A stretch of DNA of 64,000 bases from positions 61,009-125,008 of the forward strand of contig JAMLGI010000008.1 of assembly GCA_023958085.1 (NCBI GenBank). Reading direction: 5' to 3'. Position 1 is the first letter of the stretch; each line of letters begins with the position of its first letter. Origin of the DNA: Solirubrobacterales bacterium. GTDB taxonomy: Bacteria > Actinomycetota > Thermoleophilia > Solirubrobacterales > 70-9. The notes beneath the pieces were generated by a model that had not been told where the DNA came from, searched no databases, and worked only from the letters and a program-made list of their open reading frames with translations. Below, piece after piece: positions 32,759-41,854 of the stretch. The position numbers and the translations under genes are program-made.

Positions 32759-34503
32759 TGCCCGCTCCCGAAACAGTTGCGCCGGCCACCGGTCAGTCCT
32801 TCTGTGATCGCGTTCGCGTTGGCCCTCATCGACCCGAGCCAGGTGGCACCCGGTGAGCCGGCGGGACCGAGGGTGTCACCGAAGAGCGGGTTGCCCACGG
32901 TCGCCCCGGTCTCCCGGGCCAGAGCCCCGGCCAGGGCGGGGGAGAGCGACTTCTCGGGGAAGATCGCCTGCACCCGTTCCCGCCGGATCAGGGATTCGAG
33001 ATCGGCAAGGTCCCCGGCCGAAGGCTGGGCGCTGCGGGTCAGAGCGGGCATGACCGAGCCGATTGACGTGACCCTGAAGCGATCCGTGAAGTAACCGAAA
33101 GAATCGTGGTCGGTCACGATCTTCCGGTCGGCGAGCGGAATCGGACGAAGGCATTCCTCGATCCTTGTGGTCAGGCTGCGGATCTGGTTGTCGAACCGCC
33201 TGGCCCGACGCCGGAACCAGGCGTCCCGTCCTGGATCGAGATCGGTGAGAGTGGCCTCGATTCTCGAAGTCGCGGACTCGACGTTGACCGGATCGTGCCA
33301 CCAGTGCGGGTCGAGGCCACCGTCCTCATCCTCCCGAACCGCCGGCAGACCGTGACTGAGGTCGACCACCCCGGCCTTCGACCCGGAGTCCTCGATCAGC
33401 CCGCCGGTCCACCGGTCGAGATCCCCGCCGCTCCTGAAGATCACATCCGCCTCGGCCACCGCCTCGACATCGGAGGGGCGCGGCTCGTACTCGTGGGGGT
33501 CGGTGTTCGGCTTGAGCAGGATGGTCAGGGAGATCCGATCACCACCGACCTCACGCACCAGATCGCCGACCTGGGTGGTCGTCGCAACCACCCTCAGATC
33601 ATCGCCCTTGCTGCGGTCATCATCACAACCGGTTCCGAGCCCGGCCAGAACGCCCAGCAGCAGGGTGGATGCGGCAACACCGGCAACCGGGCGGAGGATT
33701 CCGCGGCGGGCCAGGCCGCGGATACTCAGGGCGAGAGCGAAGATCGCTCCGCTGACAACCGCGATCGTCGCGCCGGGTGGCGCGTCGGTCACGGCGGAAA
33801 GCCAGAGACCGAGGATGCCCTCACCCGCGGCGAGGCCGATCGCCGCAAGTTGAAGCGACCCGGTCCGGGTCGCGAACAGCCGGGCGGTGGCAGCGGGAAC
33901 GACGATCAGGGTCGAGACCAGCAGCGCCCCGACCGCACCGAGGGCGGCGATCACGGTGAGACCGATCACGGCCAGCAGCGCCACGTCGTACCGGGCGGAG
34001 CCGGAACTGAGCCCGCGGGCGCTTTCCGGATCGAACCCACGGACCAGCCAGTGGTGGCCGATCGTGAAGGTGAGGGCGGCGGCGGCCAGGGTCGCGGCCA
34101 GCGCCAGCCAGAGATCGGCCGGGCCGATCGCGAGCAGCGAGCCGAAAAGCAGGGTGTCGACCGAGGCTCCCGAGCCAAACACGTCACTGGCCAGGATCAC
34201 CCCCGCCGCGAGGCAGGCGGCCAGCGCCAGGGCGGTCACCGCATCCGGATTGGTGCGACGGGAGCGGCTGATCAGGGCGGACAGCAGGGTGAAGGCGATC
34301 GCGGCACCGAGTGCCCCGAGGATGGTGGCGAAGCCCAGTCCCTCGGCGAGGACCAGCCCGGGAAACGCCGCGGTGCCAACTGCATGTGAGTGAAAGGCGA
34401 GGCCGCGCAGGACGACCCAGGAGCCGATCAGCCCGCAGGGGACAGCCAGCAGCAGGATCTCGAGGATCGCCTCGCGGAAGTAGGGCAGGGTGAACGACTC
34501 CAC
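32755..34503 (-). CDS. Fused metal ABC permease and substrate-binding protein
   Basis: About 582 residues combining two importer components normally encoded separately. Residues 1-265 are an ABC-3 permease (LAFHSHAVGTAAFPGLVLAEG, VDTLLFGSLLAIG, LLVSTLIVVPAATARLF). A hydrophobic helix then ends in a lipobox-like TGC (Cys about 293). Residues 300-582 are a ZnuA/TroA-type binding protein with ligand candidates His337 (DPHEYEP), HWWHDP and DHDSFGYFTD. The linker helix would place the binding domain outside the cell; cleavage at the Cys could release it as a lipoprotein. GTG 34503 is preferred over a TTG at 34521 that borders the operator. It is first in the operon. Confidence 0.88.
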   Translation of the reverse strand: MESFTLPYFREAILEILLLAVPCGLIGSWVVLRGLAFHSHAVGTAAFPGLVLAEGLGFATILGALGAAIAFTLLSALISRSRRTNPDAVTALALAACLAAGVILASDVFGSGASVDTLLFGSLLAIGPADLWLALAATLAAAALTFTIGHHWLVRGFDPESARGLSSGSARYDVALLAVIGLTVIAALGAVGALLVSTLIVVPAATARLFATRTGSLQLAAIGLAAGEGILGLWLSAVTDAPPGATIAVVSGAIFALALSIRGLARRGILRPVAGVAASTLLLGVLAGLGTGCDDDRSKGDDLRVVATTTQVGDLVREVGGDRISLTILLKPNTDPHEYEPRPSDVEAVAEADVIFRSGGDLDRWTGGLIEDSGSKAGVVDLSHGLPAVREDEDGGLDPHWWHDPVNVESATSRIEATLTDLDPGRDAWFRRRARRFDNQIRSLTTRIEECLRPIPLADRKIVTDHDSFGYFTDRFRVTSIGSVMPALTRSAQPSAGDLADLESLIRRERVQAIFPEKSLSPALAGALARETGATVGNPLFGDTLGPAGSPGATWLGSMRANANAITEGLTGGRRNCFGSGQ

Positions 34504-34522
34504 CGCCAGAAGACTACACAAG

Positions 34523-34541
34523 AATGAGACTCAATCTCATT
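34523..34541. promoter_or_regulatory. Candidate Fur/Zur operator
   Basis: AATGAGA-CTCAA-TCTCATT is a perfect seven-base inverted repeat with a five-base spacer, 20 bases upstream of the first importer gene. Its A/T-rich sequence stands out from the surrounding GC-rich DNA. Size and position fit a Fur-superfamily box overlapping the promoter, and the operon encodes such a regulator. Confidence 0.65.
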
Positions 34542-34631
34542 ATGTGTGCGAAACGGGCCGGGGGCTGATCCGAACGCGCAGTCGGGCGGGTGGGGATCGT
34601 CGACCCGTCCGGCTTCCGGGAGAAACCGCAC

Positions 34632-37379
34632 TCAGCCCGGGAGCACGCGGACCGGGGCGGTCAACCGGCTTGGGAAACCGGTGACCTTCAGGCGCAGGCG
34701 GATCCCGCGGGCGACTCGACTTCCCCGTTGAACGGTCGGGATGGTGATCGTGGTCCTCCCGGTCGCCCGGGAGATCGAGTGGTAGAACCAGAGGTTGCGA
34801 TTGGTCAGCGCCGTATCAGGAGGAAGTTGCTCGGCGCCGAATAGCCGATTCCGCACCCACCTCCCGGGCAGATCCCGGAGCGTCATCCGGCTCAGGCCGG
34901 GAGTCCTGGCGAATCGGGCCTCGATCGTGGCATCCCAGCCGATCGGCTCAGTCAGCTCGACCCGCCACCTGGCCGGCCGGCCGGCCCGGACTGAACGGTC
35001 CAGCCGCCGGACCAGCAGTCTCGGTTTCGGGTCGTCATCCCTCAGTCTCAATCTCGCTTCTCCGGGCCACGGTGTTACTCCCCGAAGCGGGTAGCCGGTC
35101 ACGGAGATCGTGCGAGCGAGGTTCGCAACCCGGTTGCCGCGGTACCGGATCGGGATTGAACCGGTGCGCTGTCCCGGCTGGAGGATCAGGTCAAACGGGC
35201 GTGGTGCCGACCGGTCGAGGTCGCCACCGACCACCACCCGGATCCGGGCGTGGGGATCGGTGATCTCTCCGGTGATCTCGAAGGGCACCCTGACCAGCTG
35301 GCGATCCGCGTCACCCTCCCGTCGGATCACCGGCTTCAGCCGGATCAACGGAAGTCGGGTGTCGGGTGCGGAAGGGATCGGACCCGACGACCGGGCGGAA
35401 ACATCCAGAATCCAGACCCGGCTTGCCGCCGGACATCCCGAACCACAGTCCGGCTTCGATCGTCCGGTCAGCGCGACTTCCCGGATCCGCCCCAGATCGA
35501 TCGGATCGGCACCGTCGGTCGGGAGCGGCACTCGCACGGTCCGGGCCAGGTAGCGGCCCGGGGTCGCCGGGCTTCGGCCACGATCGCGGGGCATCGCGTC
35601 GACTCTTCCGTCACCGTTCGGCGAGAGCGTCAGAGAGTTGCCGTTGGCATCGGTGAGCGCCACGCCCAGGCGGGTGGCCCGGGTTCCCGGATCAACCACC
35701 ACCCGCAGGTCGAGGCTCGATCTGCCGGTCAGGTCGAGATCGCGCCCCGTTTCCAGCCGGGCGGTGCGGCCGGGGGTCTTCCAGCCCAGCGCGAGGGCAG
35801 GCCGGGTCGGGCGTCCGGGAGGCACGGTCCCGGGCCAGTGGGGGGTGATCTCCGGATCGGCGAAGGCGCCGCAGTTCAGTACGGAGTTGCCACCGGCGTA
35901 TCCGGGGCAGATCCTGACCCCGGGCCGGTTGCCTCCGGCCAGTTTGAGCCCCCGACCGGGCACCAGGGTGAGCTTGCCTCCGCCAACCGACTGGGAGATC
36001 ACCCGGGCGCGATCGACCGGGCCGACCCTCACCCGGCTGCCGTCGAAGAGCACCGCCGGCCGCTGGTCGGTTCCGGCCATCACCTGGATCGCTCCGGCCA
36101 CGTACGACCGGGTCACGCGGCGCTGCTGGCCGGCGGTGAGGCGGGTGCTGCCGCGACTCCCGCAGAGGCTGTGTTCCGGGGCCACCGAGTCATCGTCCGA
36201 GAGGGCGACCGAACGGCCGGGGGTCCACTCGGTGTTGAAGAAGTTGTGGTTGGCCCCGAACATCGTCACCGAGCTCTTGATCGAGCTGTCACCGACAGCC
36301 AGGCCGATCGAGTCATCGGTGTAGGCCTGGCCCTGCAGATCGGACACGTCGCCATCGCAGTACGGGAGCACGGTCACCGTGGGCACATAGGCGGCGGTCT
36401 GACGAGCGAAGTTGGTCGGTGCCAGCAGCACCTGACCGACGATGCGGTAGGGCGCAGCGACCGGGATCTCCTCGGCCGCCCGGTTCACGCCCTCGCCGCC
36501 GCGGCTGTGACCGACCAGCACCACCCGGTCGAGATCCGCGGCTCTCCGGCCGGTTCCGACCCAGGACGCCCAGAGGTTGAGGTGATGCCGAACCAGCGTG
36601 GCCCGGGCCCGGGCCCCGCCGTCGGGGGCGGTGTGATCCTGACCGTTGATCGCGTTCGCTGCGATCGAGACGGTTACGAATCCCTGGCTGGCCAGGGTTC
36701 GTTGCAGGTAGTCGTAGCCGCGAAGACTCGGGGTCGGCTTCGTTGCGCGTGGGCACGGCCAGTTCCCCCCGGCCCAGGGAAGCGAACCGCTGCGGTAACA
36801 GGCGGAGTGGCGACCGTGCAGGAACAGGACCAGGGGTGAGCCGGCCGCGACCGAAGGGTCCGCCGGGGCGACGACGTGGCCCTGGACCTCCAGTTTCCGG
36901 CGCAGGCCGGCGTACCTGAAGGAAGGCTGCCGGTACTCGGAGATTCGGATCGGCAGATCACCGCGGACTCCCGGGTCGAAGTCCAGCTTCGTCAGGGTTC
37001 CCGCGGGGGCGATCAGGGAAGGGGCCGAAGGCGGTGCAGGCCCGACCGCGGGGTTGTCCAGATCCTGCCCCGAAAGCCGGACATCGAGACGGTCGGCGTC
37101 CGGTCGCTCGGCTCCGGGCACGAGGATCGAAACCTCCCGTCCATCTGCTGAAACGGTTGCCGGACCGAGGGTCTGCCCGTCGAGCCGGATCTCCGGCCGG
37201 GCCGAGCCGGTCGGCAGCGGATCCGGCGAGGTCCAGGTGGCCAGATGACCGCCGGGCGCAACCCTGACCGTCCATTCACCCGGTCCGGCCGCGGATCCGG
37301 TGCCCGCCCCGACCGCGAAAAGCAGAGCCAGGGAGGCAACCAGGACTCGAATCGAGTTAGTGAAGATGAGTGTGTCCAT
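34632..37379 (-). CDS. Large secreted alpha/beta-hydrolase-like protein
   Basis: A 915-residue exported protein. An N-terminal signal peptide (VLVASLALLFAVGAGTGSAAG) precedes a beta domain. The hydrolase core spans about 170-460, with LVLFLHGRHSACY (oxyanion strand), the nucleophile elbow VVLVGHSRGGEG, an acid candidate in LPYCDGDVSD and a His in FGANHNFFNTEW. The C-terminal half is beta-rich, with a possible carbohydrate- or lipid-binding domain and Calx-beta-like stretches (VPFEITGEITDPHARIRVVVGG). It is likely an extracellular esterase, lipase or peptidase; the substrate is unknown. It is separated from the importer operon by about 130 bases and stands alone. Confidence 0.75.
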   Translation of the reverse strand: MDTLIFTNSIRVLVASLALLFAVGAGTGSAAGPGEWTVRVAPGGHLATWTSPDPLPTGSARPEIRLDGQTLGPATVSADGREVSILVPGAERPDADRLDVRLSGQDLDNPAVGPAPPSAPSLIAPAGTLTKLDFDPGVRGDLPIRISEYRQPSFRYAGLRRKLEVQGHVVAPADPSVAAGSPLVLFLHGRHSACYRSGSLPWAGGNWPCPRATKPTPSLRGYDYLQRTLASQGFVTVSIAANAINGQDHTAPDGGARARATLVRHHLNLWASWVGTGRRAADLDRVVLVGHSRGGEGVNRAAEEIPVAAPYRIVGQVLLAPTNFARQTAAYVPTVTVLPYCDGDVSDLQGQAYTDDSIGLAVGDSSIKSSVTMFGANHNFFNTEWTPGRSVALSDDDSVAPEHSLCGSRGSTRLTAGQQRRVTRSYVAGAIQVMAGTDQRPAVLFDGSRVRVGPVDRARVISQSVGGGKLTLVPGRGLKLAGGNRPGVRICPGYAGGNSVLNCGAFADPEITPHWPGTVPPGRPTRPALALGWKTPGRTARLETGRDLDLTGRSSLDLRVVVDPGTRATRLGVALTDANGNSLTLSPNGDGRVDAMPRDRGRSPATPGRYLARTVRVPLPTDGADPIDLGRIREVALTGRSKPDCGSGCPAASRVWILDVSARSSGPIPSAPDTRLPLIRLKPVIRREGDADRQLVRVPFEITGEITDPHARIRVVVGGDLDRSAPRPFDLILQPGQRTGSIPIRYRGNRVANLARTISVTGYPLRGVTPWPGEARLRLRDDDPKPRLLVRRLDRSVRAGRPARWRVELTEPIGWDATIEARFARTPGLSRMTLRDLPGRWVRNRLFGAEQLPPDTALTNRNLWFYHSISRATGRTTITIPTVQRGSRVARGIRLRLKVTGFPSRLTAPVRVLPG

Positions 37380-37514
37380 TCAGGAAGTGAAAACGGGCCA
37401 TCCGGCCTTGTAACTCCCGATGTGGGGCAAAGGACCGGTGCGGACCAGCGTCACAGAATATGCGCGCCGTCGGGTCGCCAACCCGGCCGGCGGATCACCG
37501 GCCCGGTTCGCGGA

Positions 37515-38735
37515 TCAGCTGTAGCGGTCCCAGCGCTTGAGCGCGGAGAGCGGATTGAGGAATGTGCCGCCCTGATACCAGCCGGGGCTGCTCCACTCCT
37601 CGAAGTGGAGATGGCAGCCGCTGCTGCGGCCGGTGCTGCCGACGTAGCCGATCACCTGACCGGTCTTCACTCGGGCTCCCTTGCCGAACCTTGAACGGCG
37701 TGGCATGTGCATGTAGACGTGGCTCTTGCCGCTGTTGCCGGCGGTGTTGATCACGATGTAGTTCCCTGCTCCGCCCGCCTGGTAGTCGTTCCAGTAGACG
37801 GTTCCGCCGCGGGCGGCCCGGATCGGCAGACCACAGCGGGCGCCGATGTCGATTCCCTGATGGCCACGCCCGTCGCCGATGCCACCCCAGAACTGGTGCG
37901 AGCCCTTGACCGGGAAGATGAAGCGATAGATCCGGAACCCGAACGGGCTGGTCCTGCGGGCCGAGGTGCCTGCCCTGAGCCGCTTCGAGAGCGAGGCGGC
38001 TGAACCGTCGGTGTCACGGATCAGGAACCGGTACCGCCCGTCGGGGGCCTGCCCGCCGCCACCGATCCGGCCGGACCAGGTAACCGTCTGCGGCGAGCCG
38101 GTGGGGACGTTCTTGCGGAAGAAACTCCGGACGGCAGCCCCGTTTGAGTTGACCACGTCGATCCTCACGTTGGCGGACGACCGGCCTCCGGCGAGGATGA
38201 ACCGAAGGGTCGGTTTCTTCGCCCCGTACTGGTAGGCCTTGGCCGGGGAGGTGGAGGCATCGGTGACGCGGATCCTGCCCTGGGGCCGGAGCGCGGGGCC
38301 GATGTCGAGGGTGACTCCGGAGAGGTTCGAGCGTGAGCCTCCGAAGCCGAGCAGGACGACCCTGCCGGACACCGCATCCTCCGGGACGGTGGCGGTCAGG
38401 CGGGTCGCGGCGACCGAGTCCGGTCGGACCTTGGTCCTGCCGGTCGCACTCCTGAACCCGATCGCGTTGACCGAGTCGAGGTGGCGGCCGCTGATCTCGA
38501 TCCGGCCTCCGGGCGAGCTGGTCCGCAGTTCGGTACAGCCGGCGACACAGATCACGTCGGTGATGGTCGGCACATCGGGAACATTCAGCCCGCCGCCGAT
38601 TCCGCTCGTCCTCGCCCCGGTGGCCGCGGCATCCTCGACCGGGGCCGTGGCCGAGGCGATACCGGGCAGGGCAAGGCAGGCCAGAGCCAGGCAGGGCACG
38701 GTCAGTAGCGGGTTTCGGAAAATTTGCTTCAACAC
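37515..38735 (-). CDS. Secreted M23 peptidoglycan endopeptidase
   Basis: A 406-residue cell-wall hydrolase. A signal peptide ([20 protein letters not shown]) leads to an IPT/TIG-like beta domain (about 50-150), an FlgD/Fn3-like domain (about 160-245) and a C-terminal M23 lysostaphin-type domain. Zinc ligands are seen in HQGIDIG (His about 292, Asp about 296) and HLHFE (about 375-379). It should cleave peptide cross-links during growth. GTG 38735 is used because the frame upstream is the riboswitch below. The 135 bases downstream hold nothing recognised. Control by c-di-AMP is expected from the leader. Confidence 0.88.
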   Translation of the reverse strand: MLKQIFRNPLLTVPCLALACLALPGIASATAPVEDAAATGARTSGIGGGLNVPDVPTITDVICVAGCTELRTSSPGGRIEISGRHLDSVNAIGFRSATGRTKVRPDSVAATRLTATVPEDAVSGRVVLLGFGGSRSNLSGVTLDIGPALRPQGRIRVTDASTSPAKAYQYGAKKPTLRFILAGGRSSANVRIDVVNSNGAAVRSFFRKNVPTGSPQTVTWSGRIGGGGQAPDGRYRFLIRDTDGSAASLSKRLRAGTSARRTSPFGFRIYRFIFPVKGSHQFWGGIGDGRGHQGIDIGARCGLPIRAARGGTVYWNDYQAGGAGNYIVINTAGNSGKSHVYMHMPRRSRFGKGARVKTGQVIGYVGSTGRSSGCHLHFEEWSSPGWYQGGTFLNPLSALKRWDRYS

Positions 38736-38741
38736 TCTCTC

Positions 38742-38878
38742 TGCTGCCTGCGGAGTTAGCTGGCGGGCTCGCGCTGAAAGAGTTGCGCTACGGAAGCGAC
38801 GCTGCTCCCGATTCGCCCCATGGGGTTGGTTCCCCGTTGGTTCCTCCGCCCCTGCCGCTCTTGCGACGGGGCTCGGCT
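38742..38878 (-). promoter_or_regulatory. ydaO/yuaA-type c-di-AMP riboswitch
   Basis: On the minus strand the leader of the M23 gene contains the conserved ydaO blocks in order. They are GGCGGAGGAACCAA (near 38838-38851), GGGGCGAATC (near 38811-38820), and GCCCGCCAGCTAACTCCGCAG ending at about 38749. GCGGAG and CTCCGC can pair as the closing P1 stem. Ligand binding normally turns expression off. P1 ends about 14 bases before the GTG start, leaving no room for a downstream terminator, so control may be exerted on translation. Confidence 0.88.
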
Positions 38879-38889
38879 GTTGGTTCGGG

Positions 38890-38895
38890 AGTATA
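38890..38895 (-). promoter_or_regulatory. Candidate -10 box for riboswitch transcript
   Basis: TATACT on the minus strand lies about a dozen bases upstream of the riboswitch 5' end, the spacing expected of a -10 element. No convincing -35 hexamer is visible 17 bases further upstream. Confidence 0.4.
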
Positions 38896-38983
38896 GGGGC
38901 AGCCACCAGACGCCGCGTTCGCCGGTTCCGTATCATGCCGGGGCCGCGCTTTCGCAGCGAACCGTTGCGGGCGCCATTTTCCC

Positions 38984-39418
38984 ATGAAGACTTACGTAGC
39001 CACTCCCAACAACCGCCAGAGAGACTGGTACATCGTCGACGCCGAGGGTCAGACTCTCGGTCGCCTGGCGACCCAGCTCGCCGATGTCTTGCGTGGCAAG
39101 CGCAAGCCCGAATACACCCCGCACGTCGATACCGGCGACTTTGTCGTCGTGGTCAACGCGGAGAAGATCCGGGTGACCGGCGACAAGCTCAACCAGAAGA
39201 GGTACTGGCGGCACAGCGGCTATCCCGGCGGGATCAAGTCGCGGACCCTGGCCGAGATGCTCGAGAAGCAGCCGGAGGAAGTGATCCGCAAAGCGGTCAA
39301 GGGGATGATGCCGCGCAACAAGCTCTCCCGTCAGCAGCTCCTGAAGCTCAAGGTGCACGCAGGACCGGAGCACCCCCACCAAGCCCAGCAGCCCAAGCCC
39401 CTGGAGATTCAGAAGTGA
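38984..39418 (+). CDS. rplM: 50S ribosomal protein L13
   Basis: A 144-residue ribosomal protein of the large subunit. The N-terminus [29 protein letters not shown] and the segments [36 protein letters not shown] and [21 protein letters not shown] are diagnostic. It overlaps rpsI by four bases (GTGA), the conserved rplM-rpsI pair. It is transcribed divergently from the riboswitch-controlled M23 gene. Confidence 0.97.
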   Translation: MKTYVATPNNRQRDWYIVDAEGQTLGRLATQLADVLRGKRKPEYTPHVDTGDFVVVVNAEKIRVTGDKLNQKRYWRHSGYPGGIKSRTLAEMLEKQPEEVIRKAVKGMMPRNKLSRQQLLKLKVHAGPEHPHQAQQPKPLEIQK

Positions 39419-40206
39419 GTGAAGAAAAGAACGAGGAGACCGAGGCCGAGGGCGTGAACCCCGAGCCCGAGGCAACCGAAGAGGCCGTAGCCGAGGAGAC
39501 CGTGGTCGAAACCGAGGCGACCGAGGAAGCGGTTGAAGAGACCACCGAGGAGCCGGTCGAAGAACCGGTCGCCGAGGAGGTAGTTGTGGCGACCGCCGAG
39601 GAACCCGCCGAAGAACCGGTCGCCGAGGAAAAGAAGTCCGATCTGCCCCCGGGGGCCGACCTCGAGCCGATCTCGATCGAGCCGGAAGCCGAACTTTCGA
39701 CCGAGGAGCGTGCCCGTCTCGAAGCCGAGGAGGAGGAACGCGCCCAGCGTGAGGCCGCCGCGGAACAGGACGACGATGATGCGCCGCTGGACACCCGGCA
39801 GCCGGTCAAGCTGGCCAAGGATGCCCGTTTTATCGCGACCGGAAAGCGCAAGAGCTCGGTCGCCCGGGTGATCGTGCTGGCCGGCAAGGGCAAGATCACG
39901 GTCAACGAACGCGAGGTCGAGGAGTACTTCCCCCGGGCTCGGCATCGCACCGTGATCAGCTCACCGCTGGTGGTCACCGGATACGACTCGTCGGTCGACG
40001 TGCGAATCCGGGTCCACGGTGGTGGCATCTCGGGTCAGGCAGGCGCGGTCCGTCACGGAATCGCCCGCGCCCTGACCGAGGCCGACCCCGAGCTTCGCTC
40101 CGAACTCAAGCGCCGCGGATTCCTGACCCGGGACGCCCGGGCCAAGGAACGCCGCAAGGCCGGTCTGAAGAAGGCCCGTAAGCGGCCGCAGTTCTCCAAG
40201 CGCTAG
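39415..40206 (+). CDS. rpsI: 30S ribosomal protein S9 with long acidic N-terminal extension
   Basis: A 263-residue protein, about twice the usual S9 length. Residues 1-136 are low-complexity and strongly acidic (long runs of Glu with Ala, Val and Thr; four Asp at 119-122). The S9 domain runs from about 137 to the end: [52 protein letters not shown], and the basic tail [12 protein letters not shown] that reaches the decoding centre. The GTG start overlaps rplM and no later start has a good ribosome-binding site, so the extension appears to be real. It may be removed after translation or interact with other factors. Confidence 0.95.
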   Translation: MSEEKNEETEAEGVNPEPEATEEAVAEETVVETEATEEAVEETTEEPVEEPVAEEVVVATAEEPAEEPVAEEKKSDLPPGADLEPISIEPEAELSTEERARLEAEEEERAQREAAAEQDDDDAPLDTRQPVKLAKDARFIATGKRKSSVARVIVLAGKGKITVNEREVEEYFPRARHRTVISSPLVVTGYDSSVDVRIRVHGGGISGQAGAVRHGIARALTEADPELRSELKRRGFLTRDARAKERRKAGLKKARKRPQFSKR

Positions 40207-40221
40207 GCCGCGGGGAGGACC

Positions 40222-41541
40222 GTGTCCGAACCGGTCCGCACGCTTTTTGGAACCGACGGCGTCCGGGGGCGGGTCGGCGAGGTCCTGGATGCCGGTCTGG
40301 CCCTGGCGATCGGCCGGGCCGGTACGGTCGCGCTCGGTTCCGATCGGCCCCGCGTCCTGATCATCCGTGACACCCGCGAGTCCGGGCCGATGCTGGAGTC
40401 GGCTCTGGCCGCAGGGGTCACCGAGGCCGGTGGTGACGTGATGCTCGGCGGAATCCTGCCGACTCCGGCGGCGGCAATTCTCTGCCGGCAGTACTCCTTC
40501 GATCTTGCCGCGGTCGTTTCGGCTTCGCACAACCCCTTTCACGACAACGGGATCAAGCTGTTCGCCGGTGACGGCGGCAAGCTGGATGACGCCACCGAGG
40601 CCCGGGTCGAGGAGCTGATCCACCGGCCGCCGCCCCCGGCGGCCACACCGGGCCGGATCACCGAACTGCGGGGGGCCGAACAGGACTACGTGCGGGCTCT
40701 GGCCGACCGCTTCCGTCTCGATCTCACCGGTCTGAGGGTCGCGCTCGACTGCGCCCACGGATCGACCTACCGGGTCGCCCCGGAGATCTTCACCCGGTTG
40801 GGGGCGGAGGTCGAGGTGCTGGCCGACACCCCGGACGGACGTAACATCAACGACGGCTGCGGCTCGACCTCGATCGACGCGCTTGCCGCCCGGGTCCGCG
40901 AATCGGATGCCGCGATCGGCTTCGCCTTCGACGGCGATGGAGACCGGGTGCTCGCGGTGGACGGCGAAGGGGAGCCGTTCGACGGCGACGAGATGATCGC
41001 TCTGATCGCCGCAGCCCGACACGGTCAGCAGCGGCTCGAAGGCGGGGTGGCGGTGACCGTGATGACCAACTACGGCTTTCACCAGGCGATGGAGCAGGCC
41101 GGGGTGGAGGTCGAGGTGACCAAGGTCGGCGACCGCTACGTGCTCGAGGCCCTCCGGGAAAAGCGGTGGGTTCTCGGCGGCGAACAGTCCGGGCACATCA
41201 TCTCGACCGACTACGCCCCAACCGGAGACGGGATCGCCGCGGCCCTGATGGCGCTGGAAGCCCTGGGCGACCGTGATCTGGCCACCGCCCGCGTGATGAA
41301 GAAGCTGCCCCAGACCCTGATCAACGTGACCGTGGCCGACCGCGAGGCGATCGCCGGGGCCGATTCGGTCTGGGCCGAAGTCGAGCGGACCAACTCGGAA
41401 CTCGAGGGCCACGGCCGGGTCCTGATCCGTCCCTCCGGCACCGAGCCACTGGTCCGGGTGATGGTCGAGGCCGAGACCGCCGAACAGGCGGAACGGATCT
41501 GCAACAAACTCGCCGACCTGGTCCGCACCGAACTGGGCTGA
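40222..41541 (+). CDS. glmM: Phosphoglucosamine mutase
   Basis: A 439-residue enzyme that interconverts glucosamine-6-phosphate and glucosamine-1-phosphate for UDP-GlcNAc synthesis. The N-terminus LFGTDGVRGRVGE, the phosphoserine loop SASHNP with catalytic Ser102, the metal-binding DGDGDR and the C-terminal phosphate loop RPSGTEPLVRVMVE are present. GTG start with GGGGAGGA upstream. It follows rpsI by 15 bases. The next enzyme of the pathway upstream, glmS, lies 790 bases downstream beyond a toxin-antitoxin pair. Confidence 0.96.
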   Translation: MSEPVRTLFGTDGVRGRVGEVLDAGLALAIGRAGTVALGSDRPRVLIIRDTRESGPMLESALAAGVTEAGGDVMLGGILPTPAAAILCRQYSFDLAAVVSASHNPFHDNGIKLFAGDGGKLDDATEARVEELIHRPPPPAATPGRITELRGAEQDYVRALADRFRLDLTGLRVALDCAHGSTYRVAPEIFTRLGAEVEVLADTPDGRNINDGCGSTSIDALAARVRESDAAIGFAFDGDGDRVLAVDGEGEPFDGDEMIALIAAARHGQQRLEGGVAVTVMTNYGFHQAMEQAGVEVEVTKVGDRYVLEALREKRWVLGGEQSGHIISTDYAPTGDGIAAALMALEALGDRDLATARVMKKLPQTLINVTVADREAIAGADSVWAEVERTNSELEGHGRVLIRPSGTEPLVRVMVEAETAEQAERICNKLADLVRTELG

Positions 41542-41593
41542 TCCCGGCCCGATCCCCTTGAGGTGATGCAGGTGATGCGCTACCGTTGGCATC

Positions 41594-41854
41594 ATGCGCA
41601 CCACGGTCAACATCGACGAGCATCTGCTGGCCCGGGCCAAGCAGAAAGCACGGGAGCAGGGGAAGACGTTGGGGCAGTATGCCGAAGACCTGTTCCGGCG
41701 TGACGTCAACGGCGCGGGGGAGAAGGAAGAGGCGCCGGAAATCCCGCTGTATGACGGTGAAGGCGGGGTCGCGCCGGAGGCCATCTTCACCTCCAACCGT
41801 GACCTGTATGAGTTTCTTGACAGGGGTGTTCCACTGGAGAAGATTAGGTGGTGA
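41594..41854 (+). CDS. VapB-like antitoxin
   Basis: An 86-residue protein whose N-terminus MRTTVNIDEHLLARAKQKA is the ribbon-helix-helix DNA-binding motif of VapB-type antitoxins, followed by a helix (GKTLGQYAEDLFRRDV). The C-terminal acidic region (EEAPEIPLYDGEGG ... DLYEFLDRG) would wrap the toxin and block its active site. The stop overlaps the toxin start by four bases (GTGA), the usual antitoxin-first order. The pair sits between glmM and glmS, suggesting insertion into an ancestral gene pair. Confidence 0.85.
   Translation: MRTTVNIDEHLLARAKQKAREQGKTLGQYAEDLFRRDVNGAGEKEEAPEIPLYDGEGGVAPEAIFTSNRDLYEFLDRGVPLEKIRW

Noticed and set aside
35250..36839. 529-codon plus-strand frame
   Set aside because: It is antisense to the secreted hydrolase and has a low-complexity composition without domains.
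39961..41796. 611-codon minus-strand frame
   Set aside because: It is antisense to rpsI and glmM, both unambiguous.
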